Positions 22,268-34,022 of a stretch of DNA of 64,000 nt are shown here, piece by piece. Below the pieces are notes generated by a model that saw only the letters and a program-made list of their open reading frames with translations, was not told where the DNA came from and made no database searches. Both the position numbers and the translations under genes were made by a program. Location: positions 1 through 64,000 of the forward strand of contig NW_020312021.1 of NCBI RefSeq assembly GCF_003144115.1, given 5' to 3'. Source of the DNA: Tilletiopsis washingtonensis. Lineage: Eukaryota > Basidiomycota > Exobasidiomycetes > Entylomatales. Numbering within the stretch: the stretch's first letter is position 1; every line of letters begins with the position of its first letter.

Positions 22268-24326
22268 TAGTGGCCGTGAAAGGCGCGCAGCTTCTCGGCG
22301 TGCTGGGCGAAGACCGCCTCGACCTCGCACAGCCAGCCCTCGTCGTTCTCGTCCTTTGTAGATCCTGCGCAGAGTGGTGAGCCGGCGCGGACATGCGCGG
22401 CCGAGGGACTCACCGGCGGGCACGTCGAGCTGCGGCCGTTGTGCGTACGCCGGCCAGAGGTCGTGCAGCGGCACCTCCATCTGGCGAGTGAGGCAGCCAT
22501 CCTCCGGATGGTCGCTCCAGCGGCCCAGCACTGCGGCGGTGACGGCCGCCGCGGTGCGCGCATGGTCGGCAGGTGTGTAGCCGCCTCCGCCAAGGACGAG
22601 CGTCGGCAGCTTCCAGGCGCGCACGGCCTGCACGGCGCGCACATACGCTGCGATGGAGAGGTTGTGCACGCCGCACGGGTCGCCGTACAGCGCATCTGTG
22701 CCGCACTGCAGCACCACTGCATCAGGCTGCTCCGGCTCAGCACACGCCGGGCTGCTCAAGGTGTATGGACACTCACCTTGTACGCTTTGACTGCAGGCTC
22801 GATGCAGCTGTCCCACACACGCGCCACAGTGGCGTCGCTAGCGCCGGGTTGCAGCGGAAGGTTGAGGGCGTGCGCTGGCGCTGCGACCGGTCCAGACGGC
22901 GCATGGAGCGAGCCTGCGGCGGCTTCGTGTGGCGCGTCACCGCTGGGCGACTCGTCGTTGTCGGTCGACGGGGACGCAGCTCGGGAACTACGAGGCGCGC
23001 GCTCACTGCCGCCTGCGGGGAAGAAGCCTCTTGCAAAGTAGTGCACGCTGAGCGTGAGGACGGACGGCGAGTTGTACCACGCCTCCTCGACGCCGTCGCC
23101 CCAGTGCAGGTCCAAGTCGAGATAGAGGATGCGCTCCCATCGCCGTCGAGCAGGTGCGGGCTCCTGAGCTGCGTCGGATGCTGCGGCATGTTGCTGCACG
23201 CCGGCGTCTGGGGCTTCTCCCTGCGACACGGCCGCGGCGGCCTCAGCAGCTCGACGGATGTCTTCTGGCCGTGCGCCAAAGCCGAGACGCGGAGCTTTCT
23301 GTAGACGCGAGGCGTCGTCGTCGGCTCGGCGCTTTGCTGGCGCTGGTGTGATCGCCTTGGGCTTCGGCACAGGCTTGCGCATCGTTAGCATTGCGAGCAC
23401 GGCGTCTGAAACGTAACTTCGCGGAGTCAGCGCAGTGGCGGGGAAGAGCAATGGCTGGATACTGCGCATCTATGCTCACCAGAAGCCGCTCGCGCGCGCA
23501 CGACGTGCATGGTGGCTGGGCAAACACAGGCATCCGGTGTGAGTGGCAGCGCCCGGCATCAGGCCGGTGGCCGCGACTCACCGCCCTCCGTCCCAGAGCA
23601 GAGCCACGTCAAAGCTGCCGTTTCGCAGCGCTTTTGCCGCATCCACTGCTGCACCAGCCAGAGCGAGGGCATAGGTACGCAGCTCTGCGAAGCGCGGCGT
23701 GTCCTGGCAGATGCAGTCAGCGCGTGGAGCCTGCTCTCTGGGCTTCGTGTGTCCTGCGTGCCGCGCCAACCCGCAGCTTCAGCTGGCCGCTTCTAGTCCT
23801 CCTTAGATCACTCAGAGCCCAAGTCGCGGCATTGCTCATGATCTGTCAAGGCCTCGCGTCCCGCTGTGACTCATTCCGCCCACGCCTTCCTCGTACGCAC
23901 CTCGTCGAGTCCCTCCTCTTGGCCACCTGCACTCGCATTCTCGTCGAGCAGAACATCGACGAAGCTGGCGGCGTGGTAGGCGAGGAGATCTGCTCGCCTT
24001 CCCATCTGTGGGATTCTGAGCGTCGCAGCTGGGCCGTGCTGCCGCGCTACGACGGCAGCGTCTGCAGCGTCTACATCGCCGGCGAGGAGGCGCACCAGCT
24101 CGTGCTCTTCCGCGCTGCCCACACCAGCTGCTTCGACGTCTGACGCTGACGCCGACGCTGCGCCGGACTCAGGCGTCTGTATGAGACCGCAATGCCAGGC
24201 CAGTGCATGGACGAGGCGCGAGCGGCCGGCGCTGGCGGGCAAGGCGTTGGCGGCGCGGAGAAGCGCCGGCGAGAGGACGTAGGCGACGCGCGGCTGCGGC
24301 GGGCTGCCGACCTGGGGCACGTCCAT
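22268..24326 (-). CDS. Class I histone deacetylase (Hos1/HDAC8-like)
   Basis: A zinc-dependent lysine deacetylase. The start is MDVPQVGSPPQPRVAYVLSP at 24326; upstream in-frame codons lack an ATG. Spliced exons give, in order: SRLVHALAWHCGLI, a segment with LAYHAASFVDVLL, FDVALLWDGGRHHARR (the tandem catalytic His pair is intact across an intron), SGFCYVSDAVLAML, a roughly 70-residue insert rich in Ala, Arg and Pro, then the zinc site LYLDLDLHWGDGVEEAW, VVLQCGTDALYGDP with the third zinc ligand Asp, and LGGGGYTPADHARTAA with the transition-state Tyr. It ends EKLRAFHGH at 22268. The residue after the zinc-binding His is Trp, where most class I enzymes have a second His. The insert before the zinc site and an 80-residue low-complexity loop after FFPAG are unusually long. 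Confidence 0.9.
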
Positions 24327-24844
24327 GCGCCGCAGCAGCTGCGCACTGCGAGCAGCACGCGCAAAGGACGAAAGCAGCCGCTCGGCGGATGAGCGCAAGG
24401 GACGATGCGGTATAGAGACGGCTGCGGAGTGGGTGGAGGTGAGCGAAGGACGAGACGCGCGGCATTAGGGAGGTGGAGGCGAGCTTCGTCCGCGAAGCCG
24501 CTCGCTCCCATTGTCGTGGCAGGCGCTCTGACCTCGTTCGGACGAGGCTTGCAAGACTTGGCCCAGACCAGAGCCGAGTGTTGGTTATTCTGAGCCCAAC
24601 TTCAAGCCTTGGGGCCCTTTTGCATGCATCAGTGGGGGCGAAGAGTCTGGAGCAGCTGCGGAAGGATGCCTCGGGAGCCGGGAGTGGAGGATCGAGGGTC
24701 CTACGCGCGCGGCCGCGCGCGATATCTCCGGCCGGCGCCGAGCACGCCTTCGCAGCCGGGCTCGATGCCGCGACCGCGCCCAGGCACGCCCGGCCTTCTT
24801 CTTCCTACCACCACACACTCGCCGACTGTAAGCACCCGCGCAGC
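24327..24844. promoter_or_regulatory. Divergent promoter of the deacetylase and glutathione synthetase genes
   Basis: A 518-bp stretch between two outward-facing starts. It contains no supported reading frame. I could not identify an AP-1-type TGACTCA site or other stress element with confidence. Confidence 0.45.
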
Positions 24845-26646
24845 ATGTCCGCCTATCCGCCGGCGCTGCAGCCTGCCCAGCTGGCGCAGCTCAGCCACGA
24901 TGCGCGCGACTTTGCCCTCTCGCGCGGCCTCGCCTACCGCCCGCTGCCGGCCACTGGCGCCGCACCGCCGCAGAGCAGCGCCATCCACGCGCCGCTCGCA
25001 CTGCTGCCGACGCCGTGGCCGCGCGAGGCATACGCTCATGCGCAGCGCCTCATGCCGCTCTACTCGGCCCTCTATGCGCGCGTCGCGGCCGACGGCGACT
25101 GGCTCGAGGCGACGCTGCGCCTGGCCGTGCGCGGCGACTCCTTTGCCGAGGCGCTCTGGCGCGTCTGGCAGGAGCATGGCCGGTCAAACGAGCAGGTGCG
25201 TGTGGTGTGCGGTTCTTTCTGGAGGCCTGCTGTGCAGACACGCGCCTGCAAGGAGAGCAGATCGCGACGATGCACCCGGCACGAGCCGTCCTTGCCGTGC
25301 CCAGCGACTAGCCGGGCATGCGCCAGAAGCGCTTGTCCAGGCGAAGGCTTGGAGATTGCACGCTGACGAATCGCCTCGCTCACAGCTACAGCTCGGCCTC
25401 TTCCGATCAGACTATCTGCTGCACGCGCCAGCCGGCTCGTCGAGCGCGCCGCGGCTCAGGCAGGTCGAGTTCAACACCATCTCTTCGTCCTTTGGCGCTC
25501 TGTCAGGGCACGTCTCTGCGCTGCACGCTCACTTCCTGCGGGCGCATCCGCATCTCTTCCCCGCCGGCGCTGAGGTGGCGCCCAATTCTCCCCTCGCAAG
25601 TCTGGCTGGCGGTCTGGCTGCTGCGCACGAAGCCTACGTCAAGGAGCGCGGCGCGGCGGATGCAAGAGTGCTCTTCGTTGTGCAAGACGGCGAGCGCAAT
25701 GCCTTTGACCAGCGTGCGATTGAGTGGGAGCTCTCGGAGCGGTGAGTCGTGTCAGCCACATGTCTTGGGCCACAACGATAACACTCGCTGCAGCTACCAC
25801 GTCCGCGTGCATCGTGCGACGTTTGCCGCGCTCGGCGCTGCGGCCGCCGTCTCGTCCACAGGCGAGCTGGAGCTGCGCGACCCGCTCGACAATTCGCCGT
25901 TTGCCGTCTCGGTCGTGTACTTCCGTGCAGGCTACGGGCCGGACGACTACAAGGGACAGAGCGACTGGGACACGCGCGCACTGCTGGAGCGCAGCGCCGC
26001 AATCAAGTGCCCTAGCGTTGCGCTGCAGCTGGCGGGCGCCAAGCGCGTGCAGCAGGCATTGGCCGCGCCTGGGGTGCTCGAACGCTTCCTGCTGGACCCG
26101 GCACGGGGCGCAGTGCTGCCTGCGACCGACGTCGACGCGCTTCGAGAGAGCTTCATGGGCATGTGGCCGCTCGACAACTCCGACGAGGGCCGGGAAGGGA
26201 CGCGCCTGGCACAGGAGGAGGCGCATCGTTTCGTGCTCAAGCCGATGCGCGAGGGCGGCGGCAACAACGTCTATCGCGGCGACATTCCGCGCGCACTCGC
26301 CGAGATGCGTGCCCGCGACGCGGCTGCCGGCCCCGGCGCCGACGAGAAGCAGACGTACATCCTGATGGAGCTCATCGACGTGCCGCCGAGCAGCGGGGCA
26401 TACCTGCTGCGCGCGCCGCCGGGCGGCACGCGCGACAATGCGCCCGAGGCAGCCGCCGTCCGCGCCGAGGACACGGTGTCGGAGCTCGGCACGTACGGCT
26501 TCGCGCTGTTCCGGGCGCAAGCCGGCCGCGCCGAGGAGCTGCGCATGCACAGCGAGGGGCACCTGCTGCGGACAAAGGCGCGAGAGAGCGACGAGGGCGG
26601 TGTGGCTGTCGGCTTCAGTGTCCTCGACAGTCCTCTGCTGGTCTAG
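24845..26646 (+). CDS. GSH2: Glutathione synthetase
   Basis: Catalyses the ATP-dependent joining of gamma-glutamylcysteine and glycine, the last step of glutathione synthesis, in the cytosol. Three exons give 519 residues: 24845-25195, 25386-25741, 25794-26646. Hallmarks of the eukaryotic family are LGLFRSDYLLH, QVEFNTISSSFGALSGHV, YFRAGYGPDDY, AIKCPSVALQLAGAKRVQQ, the glycine-rich loop HRFVLKPMREGGGNNVY, ILMELIDVPP and SELGTYGFALF; it ends GGVAVGFSVLDSPLLV. The first intron (190 bp) is long for this region, and part of it is open in frame, so an alternative longer second exon reading PEALVQAKAWRLHADESPRS is possible. Its stop is only 11 bp from the stop of the convergent neighbour. Confidence 0.97.
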
Positions 26647-26657
26647 CGAAATACATG

Positions 26658-29138
26658 TCATTGATCCTCCTGGCTGCTCAGTGCTGTGAGGCGCGCCGAC
26701 AACTTCACTGCCACCTCGTGCTGCGCTCCCTCGCCTCGCCGCTCCCTTGCCTCTGCTGTCCGGCCTCCTTGAGCAAGCTCGCGCACCGGTCCCGCGACCT
26801 GCTGCACAAGCGAGCGCGTCTTGTCGTCAAGCGTGTCAGCAGTGCAGGGCTCGAGTAGCGTGCTGACGAGGGTGCATGCGTTGGCCACAATCGCGGGCGA
26901 CGAGTTGGGCGTCCAGAGCACGAGGCGCAGCCGGTCGCACGCCGTCTTGGGCGGCCTGGGCACTTCAGTGCGCGTGGACGCTGCAGAGTCGGCGGTGCCC
27001 TGCCGCTGCGGCGCCCGCGGCGAGCGCTCGTCGGACTCTTCCTCCCGCGCGAGGAAGAGCGCCTCGAGAACGAGTGATCCTGAGGGGCGGTGTGAGCAAT
27101 TGCGATCGCGGCAGCCAGACCGACTCACGTCCTTGAGACTCGGAAGCCAGCAGCGTCAGAGCAAAGATGGCCTCGTTGGTGAGGATCGGGTACTTGCTGC
27201 TGGCGCCCAGCATGGCAGCCAGCGCGTCTGCCACGGGTGCACGCACGAAGCGGGAGCGCGCCTCGGACCGCCGCCGCCGCTCGTCGTCGCTGTCGCCCGC
27301 AGCACTTGCCGCAAAGAGTGCGCGCAGGCCGTTGACGAGGATGCGCGTGCCTTCCAGCCGAGTGGGCGCGTCTTGCGTGCGGCCGACGAGCTCTAGCACG
27401 GCTGCGAGTGGCGCCTCTGCCTCGGGCGTCGCAGGCGGGCAGACGAGGGCCATGGCATTTTCTGGCACGCCAGCGAGGAGATGCTTGAGCAGGCCGACGG
27501 TGGCAAACTGCAGCGGCTGCACGCCATCGTATCGAGTCGCCAGGAAGGGCACAACGGCGGACACGAACCCTCGCTCGCCCAGAACGCTCTTGTTTGCCGC
27601 CGGAATCGCGAGATTCTTGAGCAGTCCGACGGCGCCGTACGCGAGCTTCGGGTCTGGAGCCTGAGCGCCCAGCAGCGACGATAGTGTCGGCAGCAGCTGC
27701 GCATGTTGCGCCAGCGCCAAGCAATGCTCATCTGGAGAGGGAGTCAGCGCTGGCAGCGCGACCCGGTCGACTCACTCACCCTTGCGTGCCAGGTTGCCGA
27801 GGCCGAGCAGAGCAGTGCTCTGCAGATCTGAGCGGTCTCGCCGGGCCAGCCACTCGCGGCACAGCTCGACGAACCACGCAGACTCGCCGGCACTGCCGAA
27901 GAGCAGCTCCATGTTCTCGTCTGCCGCGCTGATCCCAACGAGCGCGCGCGCGGCGTCTGCCTTGACAAGCCCAAAGGCCTTGGCCTCGTCGCTGGGCTGC
28001 TCGGGCGATCCGCTGAGCGTGGGCGGCAGGGTCGCCACATCGAGGAAGCGAGCCAGGAGCGCCAGAGGGCACGCCGGCATGGCGTGGGTATGGCCCTCGA
28101 GCTCTGGCGCCGCGAGCATCGCACGCGTGCGGAACGACGCAGATCGCCGAGACGCGGCGTCGAAGAGTGCCAGCAGGCTGGACACGAGGTCGATGTCTGA
28201 CGAGAGCAGCTCGAGCGCTTCGTCTGCGTCCAGCCCCGCAGGCACGTCTGTGGCGTCCAGAAAGGGCAGCAGCGGACGGAAGAGGCCCGCATAGCCCTGC
28301 CCCTCGCACAGCGTCTCCAGAGGCTCGGCGTGCAGACTCATGTGCTCAAGCCCGGCGATCGGCTCGTCCTTGTCACGCCGGTCGTCGGCCTCGTCGGCGC
28401 GCTCCTGCGACTCTTCCACGGCGCACGCATCGCTGAGCACACGCGCGAGCCACGTCGCCGTGCTCTGCCGCGCCTCCCATTCGGTGTCCGGCTCGCGCGT
28501 CCAGCAGAGCGGCACGTACAGGCGGGCGTCGCAGACGAGGCCGACGAGCGTGTGCAGAGCCTCTGGCGAGCGGAGTGCGCGCTGCGCGGCGACGTGCTCG
28601 AGCGTCAGGTTGAGCAGCGCGCCGGCCGCCGTGCGCACCTGCGCCAGCGCAGCCGGGGAGAGGGGCCCCGCCGAGGCGAGATGCAGCGCGAGCAGCGCGA
28701 TGACCGGCTGCGCGGCGCCGACCGCGAGCAGCACATCTCGGTTCTCGACTGCCGCCGCGAGTCAGCACTCCGGCCCATCGCTCGCAGACACCAGACGCAC
28801 CACAGTCGATCGCCAGGTTCGCCAGCGTGCGCATCGCCTGCACGCGCGCCTCGGCGGACCCCGCACCCTCCTCCGCGACGGCGGCGCGCAGCACCTGCAC
28901 GACGAGCCGCGGCAGCTCCGTCTCGCCGAGCTCCGCGCGCGACGCATCTGTGCAGCGCTCGGTGAGCAGTCTGCCGGCGCGCGAGCGCACTCGACGCACC
29001 TGTGCGCAGCGCATCGGCCAGCGGGCGCAGGACCGCCGCGGCGGCTGCGAGGTCTGCCGGGCTGGCGAGCGGCGCGAGCTGCGGCACGCGTGCGGCCACG
29101 ATGGCGTGCAGCTCGCCCAGCGCGTCGGCAAGGGACAT
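26658..29138 (-). CDS. SmgGDS-like armadillo-repeat protein (RAP1GDS1 homologue)
   Basis: SmgGDS proteins bind and chaperone prenylated or polybasic Ras-family GTPases. The start MSLADALGELHAIVAARVPQ is at 29138 and the stop at 26658. Several short introns split about 770 residues of helical repeats. Typical ARM segments include RTAAGALLNLTLEHVAAQR, LLGLGNLARKGE, KLAYGAVGLLKNLAIPAANK and PLQFATVGLLKHLLAGVPEN, and near the end ILTNEAIFALTLLASES. The order of segments, with LARVLSDACA in the middle and a conserved LVNGLRALF late, fits SmgGDS better than importin-alpha or Vac8. An acidic linker (EESQERADEADDRRDKDE) lies between repeats. Family membership is an inference from memory of conserved blocks. 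Confidence 0.75.
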
Positions 29139-29573
29139 GGGCGTGAGATCGATGAGGGAGAGAGGGTGATGTGGAGGGATGCCTAGGCTGAGAGCCGCCG
29201 GCGCGCGGCCGCCTCGAGCCCCGAGCTGAGGCTGTGCAGGGCGCGCGCGCACGTGACGCGCCGCCCCGCGCGCTGTTCCCACGCGAATGGGCCCCGCTGC
29301 TGAAGTACCATGGCTGTGCGCTCGACCTTCGGGTCTCAAGCTGCAGGTGGGACGCCCTGCAGTCCCTCCAAAGACGTGTCGAGACACAGTTCGATCCAAA
29401 GACGTGTCGAGACACAGTTCGATCAGGCGAGGTGTGGATATGGATCGTTGAAGCTGTGAGAGACAATGACGTGGGTCTACAGGTACAGGAGCGAGACGGG
29501 GTCGGGTAGCCGAGAGAGGGTGAGGCGGGGACAGGAAGCTCGAAGCGGAGTGGCGTGGAGAGCCACGCCACGC
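29139..29573. other. Intergenic spacer between SmgGDS-like and MFS genes
   Basis: Upstream of the SmgGDS-like start and downstream of the MFS stop, both on the minus strand. It contains the 28-bp tandem repeat listed separately. No gene is supported. Confidence 0.5.
29368..29423. repeat. Two perfect tandem copies of a 28-bp unit
   Basis: The unit begins ccaaagacgtgtcgagacac and occurs at 29368-29395 and 29396-29423 with no mismatch. Each copy contains the inverted repeat gtgtc-ga-gacac, so the pair presents two small dyads about 230 bp upstream of the SmgGDS-like start. It could be a duplicated protein-binding site or a replication slip. Confidence 0.9.
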
Positions 29574-31720
29574 TCAGTAGCGGTACTTGAAGTACGGCGA
29601 GGCGTCGCCCATGTCGGCAAGCACCTCGCGCGGGATGCGCTGCGCCTCGCCAGAGTCGAGCATGCGCTGCTTCTTCTTGTTGGCGATGTAGAGGAAGAGC
29701 ACGTTGAGCGCCGAGGTGAGGATCGCAACTGCGTTCATGGCGACGTTGATCTTGCACGCGAGCTCGTAGCGGGGAGCCGTGCGAGCGGGGAAGATGTTGC
29801 TGGAGATGGTGCCGGCAAGGCCGCCAACGCCGACCTGAATGGCGATGGCAACACCACGCTTCGTCGTCGAGGCGACGTTCTGCGAGACGAGCGCGACAAT
29901 CGAGGGGAAGGCGGCGTAGGAGCCAGCAGCGGCGAGGAAGGTAGCACCGTAGCGGACGTTGGGCGTGTGCGAGGTGAGCAGGATCGCCCAGCCGACGAGG
30001 CTCAGCGAGGTGCCTGCGATCATGCCGGCGGAGCGGTTCTCGAAGCGGTCAGCGCCCCAGGCGAACACCACGACGAGCAGAGCGGCGACGATGTAGACGG
30101 GGACGGTGAGGAGCTGGCTCTTGATCGGGTCGTAGCCGAGCGAGATGCGCAGGATGGACGGCAGCGTGAGGGCGATCGAGTAGAGCGGCGTGATGCACGA
30201 GATGTACGTGAGGAGCGACCTATGAAGCGAATAATCGATGAGTGACGGTGATTGGAGCACAGTCCGCCGCATCAGACTCACCAGTACACCTTCCAGTCCG
30301 TGAGACCGGCGCGGACGAACTTCCACTGGAACGAGGTGTTGAAGGGCGTGGCCGTCGCGTCGTGGGCAAGCGTGTACTGCATGTGCTCCTTCTCGGCCTC
30401 GGTGAGGAACTTCGCATCCTTGTGTCCATCGAAGAGCACCCAGTATGAGACGACACCCGCGACGATGGTCAGGATGCCCTCGACCTGAAGGCGACAAGAC
30501 GAGTCAGCCAAAGTCAGACAGGAAACCTCCCCCTCCCCTCCCTCTCGTCCTTCCCCCTCCCTTTCCTCGTAGGAAAACTCACCAAGAAAATGTACGACCA
30601 CGGCTCCATGCTCGTGTTGCGGATGTGGACGAGGCCGTAGGCGAGCAGACCGCCGAACGCGCCGGCGATGGTGGCCGCAGAGAAGAACATGCCGATGCGG
30701 AGCTGGATGGCGCGGCGGGGGTAGAGCGTCGAGATGTACCATGTCACACCGGGGAAAAGACCGGCCTCGAAGCCGCCGAGGAGGATGCGCATCGCCAGAA
30801 GACCCTCAAAGTTCTTCACAAACGCTGTGCACATCATGATGATGCCCCACTGAAGCGAGGAGGAGGTGTGAGAGGGGAAAGAAGGGGGAAGGAGGGGGGA
30901 AACGTACGAGCACCACGATGCAGGGCAGGTAGATCTTGGCGCCGTACTTCTTGAGCAGGATGTTGGAAGGAACCTCGAGAAGGCAATAAAGTGCGAAGAA
31001 GGCCGAGAGGGCACCGGCATACTCGGAGTCGGTGAGCTTGAGGGACTTGTTCATGCCGGCCGTCTTGGCGTTGCCGATGGCGCTGCGGTCGAGGAAGGAG
31101 AACAGGTACAGGACCTGCGAGCAAGGGCGGCAGTATGTCAGCAGCTGCTGCAGACAACATGGAGAGGACGAGAAGAAGTGCAAAAGGCGGCAATCGAGGC
31201 TTGCTCGAGTGTGGGATGGTGCAGAGGGGTCGCGAGGAGGAGGAGCAGGGGCACCGAGGCGCGCGGCGCGCACGTGACGCGTCGCGCGCACGGCCTCACA
31301 CCGCGCCGCGACGGCGGCGCGAGGCTGCCTGCCAACCACCACATCCTTCTCCCACCACATCTGTCGAACCACAGGCAGACCACAGCGCGCTGTGTATGTG
31401 TGCAGCCCAGCCCAGCGCGAGCGGAGAGGCGCGTTTCCGGCCTCGCCGCCCGCCGATCTGATGCGGCGCCTCGACCAACCCGTCCCCAAGCTCGGCGAAT
31501 CCTTCTACTACTCGCAGCTACTCACCGCGCACACCGGAAGCACACGCCAATCAATCTTGGACATTATGCGGTTTGTCTCGGCAACGTCGTGCTCGGAGTG
31601 CTCGGGCTCGTCGACGCCGGCGGTGAGGGTGGTGGTGACGGGTGCGCCGCCGTCGAGGCCGTCGACCTTCTTCTCGTCGAACGAGGCCGAGTCGGGCGTC
31701 TGCTGGGCAGGGTGCGACAT
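29574..31720 (-). CDS. MFS transporter of the anion:cation symporter (Dal5/allantoate permease-like) family
   Basis: A 12-helix plasma-membrane transporter, likely proton-coupled, for an organic anion such as a vitamin, allantoate or a carboxylate; the substrate cannot be told. The start MSHPAQQTPDSASFDEKKVD is at 31720. The N-terminal cytoplasmic tail contains NRIMSKIDWRVLPVC, then helix 1 VLYLFSFLDRSAIGNA with the family motif FLDRSAIGNAKTAGM. Later signatures are YCLLEVPSNILLKKYG, RILLGGFEAGLFPGVTWYIS and ATIAGAFGGLLAYGL. The second half follows a cytoplasmic loop with LTEAEKEHMQYTL and includes LPSILRISLGYDPIKSQLLT. It ends GDASPYFKYRY. At least six introns are present, two of them close to 100 bp with strong pyrimidine tracts. 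Confidence 0.92.
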
Positions 31721-34022
31721 GATGGAGAGGATGGGGAGTGGAGAGGAGGGATGCGGGGTGAGTGGTTGGGGTGTGGCGAGGCGTGGTCTTATAGGCGAGC
31801 GTCTTCCCCGCGTCGATGCGGGGGCGGGCGAATGGGAGTGCGGGGAAGCGGCAGGGTTGTGCAGGCGGAGCGCGGGCGTGCGCTGGAAGAACGAGGCAGG
31901 CCAGTGCGCTAGTGCCTTGGCAAGGGGAGATCGAGCGCGCGTTCGCCGTACGATCGGCGCGAGAGCGCAAGACAGACATGCCTCAGCGCCTCGCACGCCG
32001 GCGCGCAGCGCAGCGGCAGACTCCGCGCCCGGAAGACACGGCCAGGCGGCGAAGGACGCTGGGATGGCGGCGGAGGGGCGTCGCCGTCGCCCAGGCACGC
32101 TCCCGGGCGAACCTCGATTGCACCGCCTTGCCCCGGACAGGGTTGCGCCTCTTGGCCCTCTCGCACACTGATCGGCTGCGAGCGAGGCATCTCTCCTGCA
32201 GTGGCGCGCTAGCCGAGGCGACGCCGAAGAGCGCACCCGCGCCGCACTGCCCGAGGGCACATGGCGCGGCTGAGCAGGCACAGCCGCCGCGCAGTGCCGG
32301 CGGCTGCCCGGCCTCTCACTCTGCACGTTCTCGGCCGCAGGCGGCCAGCATCGCGCTGCTGTGGCCCCAGCAGCACCTGCGCCGCTGCGCCGCACGCGTG
32401 CCCTCGCAGAGTGCACGCCGCCGCGACAGCAATTTCCAGCCAGGCACCGCGGCTCCGCGTCTGCTTCTGCTCCCCGTGCTGCAGTGCTGGCGCTGGATCC
32501 GCGAGCTGCACGCAGAAATCGAAGCCCACGCACTCCGACGCCCTCTCGTCATGCCTCCAGAGGCCAGCAAGCTCGCGCGAGAAGATAAGCCTTCACCAGT
32601 CGAGCGCGCCCAGGCGCTCGCGATCCATCTCGAATGCCTTGCCAGACGGGGCTCCGTCGACAAGCGGTGTCAGCTGATGCCCACGAGGACCGCTCGAACG
32701 TGCTCGTGCTCTGTGTCGAGCGCAGGCACTTCGCTCAGCTCTGCGACGTGGCTCATTCGCCGTCTGCGGCATTCGTCCGGGCGGAGTCAGCAGTTCTGCA
32801 TCTGATGCGGGCCGCGCGTGCTGCACATCCGCACCTGAGCAGTGCAGTGCCGCACGACGGCGTCAGGCAAGGCGGCCGCTGCACGGGCGCAGCCGCCCGC
32901 GGGCCGCTGGCTTGGCTCTGCTCCGGCACTTGCGCCGTGTTGCGCGCGCAACCGAATGCCAGTGATTGGCCCGAACCGGGAGGCTTGGCGCTGTCGCTCT
33001 CCGCTGCGCACTCCGCCGCGTCTGGCTTCCCCGCAGTGCGGGGGAGGTCCTCGTGCCCTCGTCCAGCCGGCCTTTCCGCGCTTGCTCCTGCTCTCCTGCA
33101 GCGGCAAACGAGCGGCGGCTTCGCCGGACCGCCCCCAACATGGGCGACGCGGCTTTACGGAAGCGCCGCGCCGCCATCGCGCGCGAGACAGACATCGGCC
33201 ATCGCACGCGCAGCAGCGCCTGCAGTCGTCGCACACGGCGCAGCAGCACGTTTGCCAACGTCCACGTAAGCCCGCGCCGCCTCTTCCCCCGCGGACAGCC
33301 ACAGAGCGAGGCGCCGTCGCCGTGTGGCGCTGAGGCGGATCCCGCTTCGCCGCCCTCCGAGGAGGTCGCCTTCCGCAATCGATCGAGAACGCACGCAGGA
33401 CTGTGGAGATGCGGCCAGCCGAGGCGACGCGGGCCGCGTCTGAGCCCCAGATGCGTTGTCTGGGTGCTGCGTGCGCGACGCACAAGGGTCCCATCCTTCG
33501 AAGCGCCCAAGCGAACGCTCGACCTCGGAGCGAGCCTCATCTGCAGGGTTCGCGAGTAACGCAATGGGCAGTCCGCCGCCGCCGATGTTGCGAGCAATGC
33601 ACCGGCGCATATAGCCTTCGCGGTCCGCCTTACCGGACTGTCCGTGTCGCAGCCGCCGGCTCCGGCGAGCTCGCCGTGAGCACGCGGGAGGGGCGGAGTT
33701 GCAGGCGCGCGCAGCAGCAATGCGGGGGTGGCTTGCGCCAGGCACGCTCGACGGCGTGCGGTCCTTCGTCGCGCCGCGGCTGCGCATGCACAGCGCTGCC
33801 AGGAACGCTTCGCACTGTGCATAGACAGGAGCAGAGTTGATTGCTAAGGGCTACATGGGCGTCACGCATCGGAGCTCGTGAAGGGTCGTGTGCTGAGGCA
33901 AGAGGCTAGATCTGGGGTAATGCGGGGGATGCGGGGTCAAGTGATGGGTGGCCGCGGTTGAGGCGGCAGGGCGAGAGCGCCCAGGAACGGACCGGCGGCA
34001 ACGAGACGCCTGCCTTGTCGAT
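31721..34022. other. 2.3-kb region without a supported gene
   Basis: Lies upstream of the MFS gene and downstream of the oxygenase gene, so it is an unusually long promoter region for this compact end. Open frames up to 340 codons exist on both strands, but they overlap each other, have Ala/Arg/Cys-rich composition, lack splice logic and show no domain motif. I see no repeats, transposon ends or RNA gene. A lineage-specific gene or long noncoding RNA cannot be excluded. Confidence 0.5.

Noticed and set aside
25196-25385. Longer exon 2 of glutathione synthetase (in-frame extension PEALVQAKAW...)
   Set aside because: The family runs directly from the first-exon helix into LGLFRSDY; the extension has no counterpart and a good acceptor lies at 25385. 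Kept as an alternative only.
29466-30245. Plus-strand open frame of about 260 codons
   Set aside because: Antisense shadow of the MFS transporter, whose membrane motifs on the minus strand are clear.
31816-33840. Several overlapping open frames of 200-340 codons on both strands
   Set aside because: Mutually overlapping, no splice-supported continuity, no recognisable domain.
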